Shown one piece after another: positions 5,915 through 9,324 of a stretch of DNA of 9,324 bases. Each line of letters opens with the position of its first letter. Position 1 is the stretch's first letter. Source of the DNA: Comamonadaceae bacterium (GTDB taxonomy: Bacteria > Pseudomonadota > Gammaproteobacteria > Burkholderiales > Burkholderiaceae); contig CANCCJ010000101.1 in assembly GCA_947374535.1 (NCBI GenBank), positions 1-9,324 on the forward strand, in the 5' to 3' direction. The translations under genes and the position numbers were made by a program. The notes beneath the pieces are model-generated. The model saw only the letters and a program-made list of their open reading frames with translations. It made no database searches and was not told the origin of the DNA.

Positions 5915-6823
5915 ATGAAAACCATGAATTTGTCATGGCTCGAAGACTTCTTGGTCCTCGCCGCCAGTGGAAATTTTTCTCGCGCTGCGGATGAACGGCA
6001 CATGACGCAACCTGCGTTCAGTCGACGCATTCGCGCACTGGAAGAATGGCTGGGCGCAGAGCTGTTTGACCGCTCAAACCAACCTGCCACACTGACCGAT
6101 ACAGGCCAATGGTTTGAAACCATTGCACGCGACATGCTGGCAAGAGCGGCCAAAATTCCGGGCGAAGCGCGTGCTTTCAACGAAGCCAACTCAAGCACGC
6201 TGCGCATTGCATCGACGCATGCCTTGTCGTTTACCTTCATGCCCACTTGGCTGCGTGGGCTTGAGTCACGCATTGAAATTGGCCAAGTGCGGTTGGTGTC
6301 AGATGTGCTTCAACGCTGTGAGGCCATGCTGCTGGAAAGCCAAGTGCAATTTCTGCTCACCCATTCCAACGCAGATGTTGCAAGTACGTTGGATGACCAA
6401 GGCTACCCTGCCATCGTGGTGGGGCATGATTTGCTCATCCCCGTTTCTGCACCCAAGAAAAATGGTGCGTCACAACATCAGCTAGACAAGGGCACTACAA
6501 AAAACCCAGTCAAGCTGCTGAGCTACAACCCAGAGTCGGGCATTGGCCGCATCGTGTCGCAAACACAAGCCTCGCTGGCTGAGTCTGTACCTGCGGCATC
6601 TGTATTTACTGCTCACTTGGCTTCTGTGCTTCGCACCATGGCATTGGCAGGCAAAGGCATTGCGTGGTTGCCCAAAACCTTGATTGCAGATGACCTAGAG
6701 CGCGGCGTATTGGTTGAAGCCGCGCCGCATGCTTGGTGCATTGAGATGGAAATCAAGCTTTACCGCGACAAGGCTGCATTGAGCCAAGCAGGTGAGGTGT
6801 TCTGGAAGGCGAATTTGGGCTAG
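5915..6823 (+). CDS. LysR-family transcriptional regulator of the tartrate locus
   Basis: 302 residues, the normal size for the family. The N-terminal winged helix-turn-helix is clear (about 5-64): LSWLEDFLVLAASGNFSRAA, then TQPAFSRRIRALEEWLGAELFDR. A linker helix follows, and the co-inducer-binding domain runs from about residue 93 to the end. It contains an apparently flexible polar stretch (KKNGASQHQLDKGTTKN, about residues 181-197). The gene is transcribed away from tarD across a 104-base region, the classic arrangement for a LysR regulator that controls its neighbour and represses itself. The inducer is probably tartrate or a related hydroxy-acid, by context only. No Shine-Dalgarno is visible before either ATG 5915 or ATG 5924 (Met4); the second gives MNLSWLEDF, a common start in related proteins, and may be the true one. 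It ends 11 bases from the convergent rhlE stop. Confidence 0.93.
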   Translation: MKTMNLSWLEDFLVLAASGNFSRAADERHMTQPAFSRRIRALEEWLGAELFDRSNQPATLTDTGQWFETIARDMLARAAKIPGEARAFNEANSSTLRIASTHALSFTFMPTWLRGLESRIEIGQVRLVSDVLQRCEAMLLESQVQFLLTHSNADVASTLDDQGYPAIVVGHDLLIPVSAPKKNGASQHQLDKGTTKNPVKLLSYNPESGIGRIVSQTQASLAESVPAASVFTAHLASVLRTMALAGKGIAWLPKTLIADDLERGVLVEAAPHAWCIEMEIKLYRDKAALSQAGEVFWKANLG

Positions 6824-6832
6824 TCGCCCAAA
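6814..6832. terminator. Hairpin between convergent lysR and rhlE
   Basis: TTTGGGC (6814-6820), loop TAGTC, GCCCAAA (6826-6832): a perfect seven-base-pair stem whose loop holds the lysR TAG stop and whose right side lies two bases from the rhlE stop. It could act on both strands, but there is no T-run, so intrinsic termination would be weak. Confidence 0.45.
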
Positions 6833-6834
6833 GC

Positions 6835-8307
6835 TCAAGTGGTCGACTTGAACAAAGCCGCCATCACCCGCTTGGGCTTGATGTTGGCCGACTTGCGCAG
6901 TGGGTCAGGTGCGGCAGGTGCTGCGGCCTCTGCGCTGCGCACGGGCGCTTCGTAGGGTTTGTCAAAGAACGGATCGTTCTTGATGCGTGGTGCGGGCACA
7001 TAGCCCACTTCGCGGCTGCGGCGGCTGTCTTGCTCGCGTGGGCGTGCATCGCGCGGGGCGTAGCCTTCGCGAGGACGGCTAGAAGACTCTGAGCGCTCGC
7101 CGCGATCACCGCCGCGAGATTCACGTGACTCACCACGCGGCTCACGACGCTCACGCGAGCGGTCTTGCTCAACGGTCACGTTTTCTAAGGTGATTTTGGT
7201 CTTGAGCAATTTCTCAATGTCGCCCACCAAGCGTTGGTCGCTGCCCGACACAAAGCTGATGGCATGGCCTAAAGCACCGGCGCGGCCTGTGCGGCCAATG
7301 CGGTGCACATAGTCTTCGGCGTTGAAGGGGATGTCAAAGTTAAACACGGCTGGCACGTCTTTGATGTCCAAGCCGCGTGCGGCCACATCGGTACACACCA
7401 ACAAATCGACTTCGCCTTTTTTGAAGCCTTCAAGGGCTTTCAGGCGTTCGTCTTGGCTCTTGTCGCCATGCAAAGCGCTGGTGCGAAAACCGTCGCGCTC
7501 TAGCGAGCGGGCCAAACGGGCGCAGCCAAGTTTGCTGTTGCAAAACACAAAGGCTTGCTTCATGCCGTTGGCTTTGATGAGGTGGCGCAAGGCGTTGTAC
7601 TTGTCCTCGACGCTCACGCTGAAAAACTGTTGCGTGATGGTGGCAGCGGTCTCGTTGGGGCGCGCCACTTCGATGGTGACGGGGTTTTGCAAATAGCTGC
7701 CGGCCAAGCGTTTGATCTCGGTCGAGAACGTGGCCGAGAACAACAGCGTGGTACGCGTCTTGGGCAGGTGGCTCAAGATGCGCTGCAAGTCGGGCAAGAA
7801 GCCAATGTCCAACATACGGTCAGCTTCGTCGAGCACCACGTATTCCACTTGGTTGAGCACCACGTTCTTGGCTTCGATGTGGTCGAGCAAACGGCCGGGC
7901 GTGGCCACCAAAACTTCGACGCCTTTTTTCAGCTCAAGGGTTTGGGGCTTCATGTCCATGCCGCCAAACACCACGGCACTGCGCAGGTTGGTGTGCACGG
8001 CGTATTGTTTGATTTGCTGGGCCACTTGGTCGGCCAGCTCGCGGGTAGGCAACAGCACCAGCGCGCGCACGGGGTGGCGTGCGGGCGAGGTGGATGAGTT
8101 TTCGTGTTTGAGCAAACGTTGCAGCAGTGGCAGCGAGAACGCTGCTGTTTTGCCGGTGCCGGTTTGCGCGGCGCCCATCACGTCTTGGCCGGTCAGAACC
8201 ACGGGAATGGCCTGGGCTTGGATGGGGGTCATGGATTCGTAGCCCATTTCGGCTACGGCACGTGCTAGCGCGGGGGCCAGCTGCAAATTAGAAAAAGAGG
8301 TCGTCAT
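6835..8307 (-). CDS. rhlE: DEAD-box ATP-dependent RNA helicase RhlE
   Basis: 490 residues from ATG 8307. An in-frame ATG at 8346 adds MAPPPTMRQYAPD, which does not look like the family; MTTSFSNLQL does, although no strong ribosome site precedes either. All core motifs are present: Q motif (F5 and TPIQ 27-30), AQTGTGKT (47-54), PTREL (87-91), GG (115-116), TPGR (136-139), DEAD (160-163), SAT (191-193), ARGLD (310-314) and HRIGRTGR (335-342). The core ends near residue 378. It is followed by a ~110-residue tail: first an Arg/Glu/Ser-rich low-complexity part (381-435), then a Pro/Ala-rich part, ending in a basic PKRVMAALFKSTT. RhlE proteins remodel RNA during ribosome assembly and decay, and basic disordered tails aid RNA binding. 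It is convergent with lysR and divergent from the lipoprotein gene, and is probably transcribed alone. Confidence 0.95.
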   Translation of the reverse strand: MTTSFSNLQLAPALARAVAEMGYESMTPIQAQAIPVVLTGQDVMGAAQTGTGKTAAFSLPLLQRLLKHENSSTSPARHPVRALVLLPTRELADQVAQQIKQYAVHTNLRSAVVFGGMDMKPQTLELKKGVEVLVATPGRLLDHIEAKNVVLNQVEYVVLDEADRMLDIGFLPDLQRILSHLPKTRTTLLFSATFSTEIKRLAGSYLQNPVTIEVARPNETAATITQQFFSVSVEDKYNALRHLIKANGMKQAFVFCNSKLGCARLARSLERDGFRTSALHGDKSQDERLKALEGFKKGEVDLLVCTDVAARGLDIKDVPAVFNFDIPFNAEDYVHRIGRTGRAGALGHAISFVSGSDQRLVGDIEKLLKTKITLENVTVEQDRSRERREPRGESRESRGGDRGERSESSSRPREGYAPRDARPREQDSRRSREVGYVPAPRIKNDPFFDKPYEAPVRSAEAAAPAAPDPLRKSANIKPKRVMAALFKSTT

Positions 8308-8418
8308 GTCTGGGGCATATTGTCGCATTGTGGGCGGCGGGGCCAAAAAGCCGCCAATTGAGCAGAATTAATCACTTAATCCTCATAGAAAGCGGCACGC
8401 AGCCCACCTCTAACTAGG

Positions 8419-8438
8419 GTGTTGCCCGATTGCAACGC
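8419..8438. repeat. Inverted repeat upstream of the lipoprotein gene
   Basis: GTTGC (8421-8425), loop CCGATT, GCAAC (8432-8436), extendable by a G-T wobble and a G-C pair to 8419-8438. It lies in the 174-base region between the divergent rhlE and lipoprotein starts and overlaps the proposed -35 of the latter, so it could be an operator. No known regulator's consensus is recognised. Confidence 0.3.
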
Positions 8439-8458
8439 AGGCTGCATGCGCTGAGAAT
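8430..8458 (+). promoter_or_regulatory. Candidate promoter of the lipoprotein gene
   Basis: TTGCAA (8430-8435), a 17-base spacer, and GAGAAT (8453-8458), each matching four of six consensus bases. Transcription would begin near 8465 and give a 17-base leader before ATG 8482. Confidence 0.35.
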
Positions 8459-8481
8459 TTTTTGATTTGAAAGAAACTTCT

Positions 8482-9297
8482 ATGCTGCTGACCCGCTTGA
8501 TCTTGACGCTCTCACTTGCCTTAGGTTTAACGGCCTGTGGCACGCTGACATCCACCCCCGCGAAGCAAGCCAAAACGACCGACGTCAAAACGATGCTGTG
8601 GGTGGGCAACAGCTTCTTTTATTACAACAACTCCATGCATGGGCATGTGGGCCTGCTCTTGAGTGCAGCGGGTGGCAAGGGCTACAGGGCCACTTCGGCG
8701 ACCATCAGCGGCTCTGGCATCAACTGGCACGACATGGAATCGCACTTCAAGCCAGGCGGTGTGGCCAGCTACTCATTTGTGGGTGACAACGAGGTGGTGT
8801 TCAACACCTTCGACAAACCATTTGACGGCGTGATGATGATGGACTGCAGCCAATGCCCCATCCACCCCAAGCTGCAACCCATCTTTTATGAGTTCTCCAA
8901 AAAGCACAGCGACACGGTGCGCAAAAACGGGGCTGAACCCATTCTGTTCATGTCATGGGCTTATGCCGACAAGCCTGATATGACGATGCCCTTGGCCAAC
9001 GAATACATCAAAGCAGGCAAGTTAAACAATGCACTGGTCGTGCCGGCAGGCTTGGCGTTCGCCAACTCGATCGCGCAACGCCCTGACCTGAATTTGTACG
9101 TGGATGACAAACGCCACCCCAGCCTGATGGGCACTTACTTGGCAGCAAGCACAGTGATGGCATCGGTCTACAAACAAAACCCCATGGGCAACACCTACAC
9201 AGCAGGCTTGCCCAAAGACGTGGCCGCCCATTTGCAAAAAGTGGCTTGGGAAACGGCACAAACCTTCCACGCCAAAGAAGGGCGCGGCAGTTTGTAA
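8482..9297 (+). CDS. Predicted lipoprotein with SGNH/GDSL hydrolase-like (DUF4886-like) fold
   Basis: 271 residues from ATG 8482. A TTG at 8467 could extend it by five residues, but GAAAG (8469-8473) suits the ATG better and the signal peptide starts cleanly there. Residues 1-19 form a lipoprotein signal: charged start, hydrophobic core, lipobox LTAC with C19 as the lipidated residue. G20 rather than Asp at +2 favours outer-membrane sorting under the E. coli rule. The mature protein has VGNSFFYYN (41-49; S44 as likely nucleophile, block I) and VDDKRHPSLMGTYLAA (207-222), holding a D-x-x-H pair (D209, H212) as in block V. I see no GxND block III, as in DUF4886-like members, where MSWAYAD (158-164) sits in that region. 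A C-x2-C pair (C122, C125) is unusual. It is probably an esterase or carbohydrate deacetylase, but the substrate is unknown. Confidence 0.78.
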   Translation: MLLTRLILTLSLALGLTACGTLTSTPAKQAKTTDVKTMLWVGNSFFYYNNSMHGHVGLLLSAAGGKGYRATSATISGSGINWHDMESHFKPGGVASYSFVGDNEVVFNTFDKPFDGVMMMDCSQCPIHPKLQPIFYEFSKKHSDTVRKNGAEPILFMSWAYADKPDMTMPLANEYIKAGKLNNALVVPAGLAFANSIAQRPDLNLYVDDKRHPSLMGTYLAASTVMASVYKQNPMGNTYTAGLPKDVAAHLQKVAWETAQTFHAKEGRGSL

Positions 9298-9324
9298 TGC
9301 CGCTTGAGCGGTGGGCTTAGGCCC
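9284..9324. terminator. Cluster of inverted repeats at the lipoprotein gene end, cut by the window
   Basis: Three short dyads occur in a row: GCGGCA (9284-9289) with TGCCGC (9298-9303), whose loop includes the TAA stop; CCGC-TTGA-GCGG (9300-9311); and GGGC-TTAG-GCCC (9313-9324), which reaches the last base. The last dyad would become a strong terminator stem if it continued past the edge with bases pairing GCGGT (9308-9312). That cannot be seen here. Confidence 0.35.

Noticed and set aside
7555..8097. A 180-codon open frame on the plus strand inside rhlE
   Set aside because: It lies antisense to the conserved helicase core, is histidine- and glutamine-rich as expected from the complement of such DNA, and has no recognisable domain.
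8467..8481. TTG start for the lipoprotein
   Set aside because: The ATG at 8482 gives a clean lipoprotein signal, and the candidate promoter would start transcription at about 8465, leaving no room for a ribosome site for the TTG.
8376..8609. A small minus-strand frame of 77 codons between rhlE and the lipoprotein gene
   Set aside because: Most of it is antisense to the lipoprotein signal sequence, and it has no ribosome site or recognisable motif; the apparent hydrophobic start is the complement of coding DNA.
1..9324. Search for CRISPR arrays, tRNA/rRNA genes, insertion sequences, toxin-antitoxin pairs or defence genes
   Set aside because: No regularly spaced repeats, cloverleaf, transposase motifs or paired small genes were seen; nearly all the sequence is covered by genes of known families.

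Overview
This window looks like an ordinary chromosomal segment from a betaproteobacterium of the order Burkholderiales, most likely family Comamonadaceae (Limnohabitans, Rhodoferax or a relative). The reasons are the mid-to-high G+C, the tripartite-tricarboxylate 'Bug' binding protein, the RhlE-type helicase, and a formate-dehydrogenase-like NuoE protein of the form I remember from that family. The genus is an inference. I see no rRNA, tRNA, CRISPR array, insertion sequence, phage gene or attachment site. No gene-free stretch is longer than about 175 bases.

Layout, left to right. (1) A NuoE/FdsG-like [2Fe-2S] protein on the minus strand runs off the left edge and appears to continue into a NuoF-like domain. 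(2) Divergent from it is a plus-strand SAM-dependent methyltransferase with an N-terminal membrane region. Its last 17 bases overlap the end of (3), a minus-strand DUF21/CBS/CorC-HlyC membrane protein resembling Escherichia coli PaeA (YtfL). (4) Divergent from that, 41 bases away, is apaH (diadenosine tetraphosphatase), plus strand. (5) Convergent with apaH is a two-gene minus-strand operon: tarD-like D-tartrate dehydratase, then a periplasmic Bug/TctC solute receptor. (6) Divergent from tarD, across a 104-base control region, is a LysR-type regulator, plus strand. (7) Convergent with lysR is rhlE (DEAD-box RNA helicase), minus strand. (8) Divergent from rhlE is a predicted outer-membrane lipoprotein with an SGNH/GDSL-hydrolase-like (DUF4886-like) fold, plus strand, ending at the right edge.

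The only unit with a clear shared logic is lysR / tarD / bug. The regulator probably senses a hydroxy-dicarboxylate and controls the divergent operon. The receptor would bind the substrate in the periplasm, and TarD would dehydrate it to oxaloacetate, which enters the TCA cycle. All five catalytic and metal-binding positions I recall from the Bradyrhizobium enzyme are present in TarD at a constant offset of one residue. The other genes look like independently controlled housekeeping or accessory genes. I do not see a new defence, mobile or biosynthetic system. The points most worth checking are the NuoE-NuoF fusion, the membrane-anchored methyltransferase, the orphan receptor of the tartrate locus and the cysteine-containing lipoprotein.
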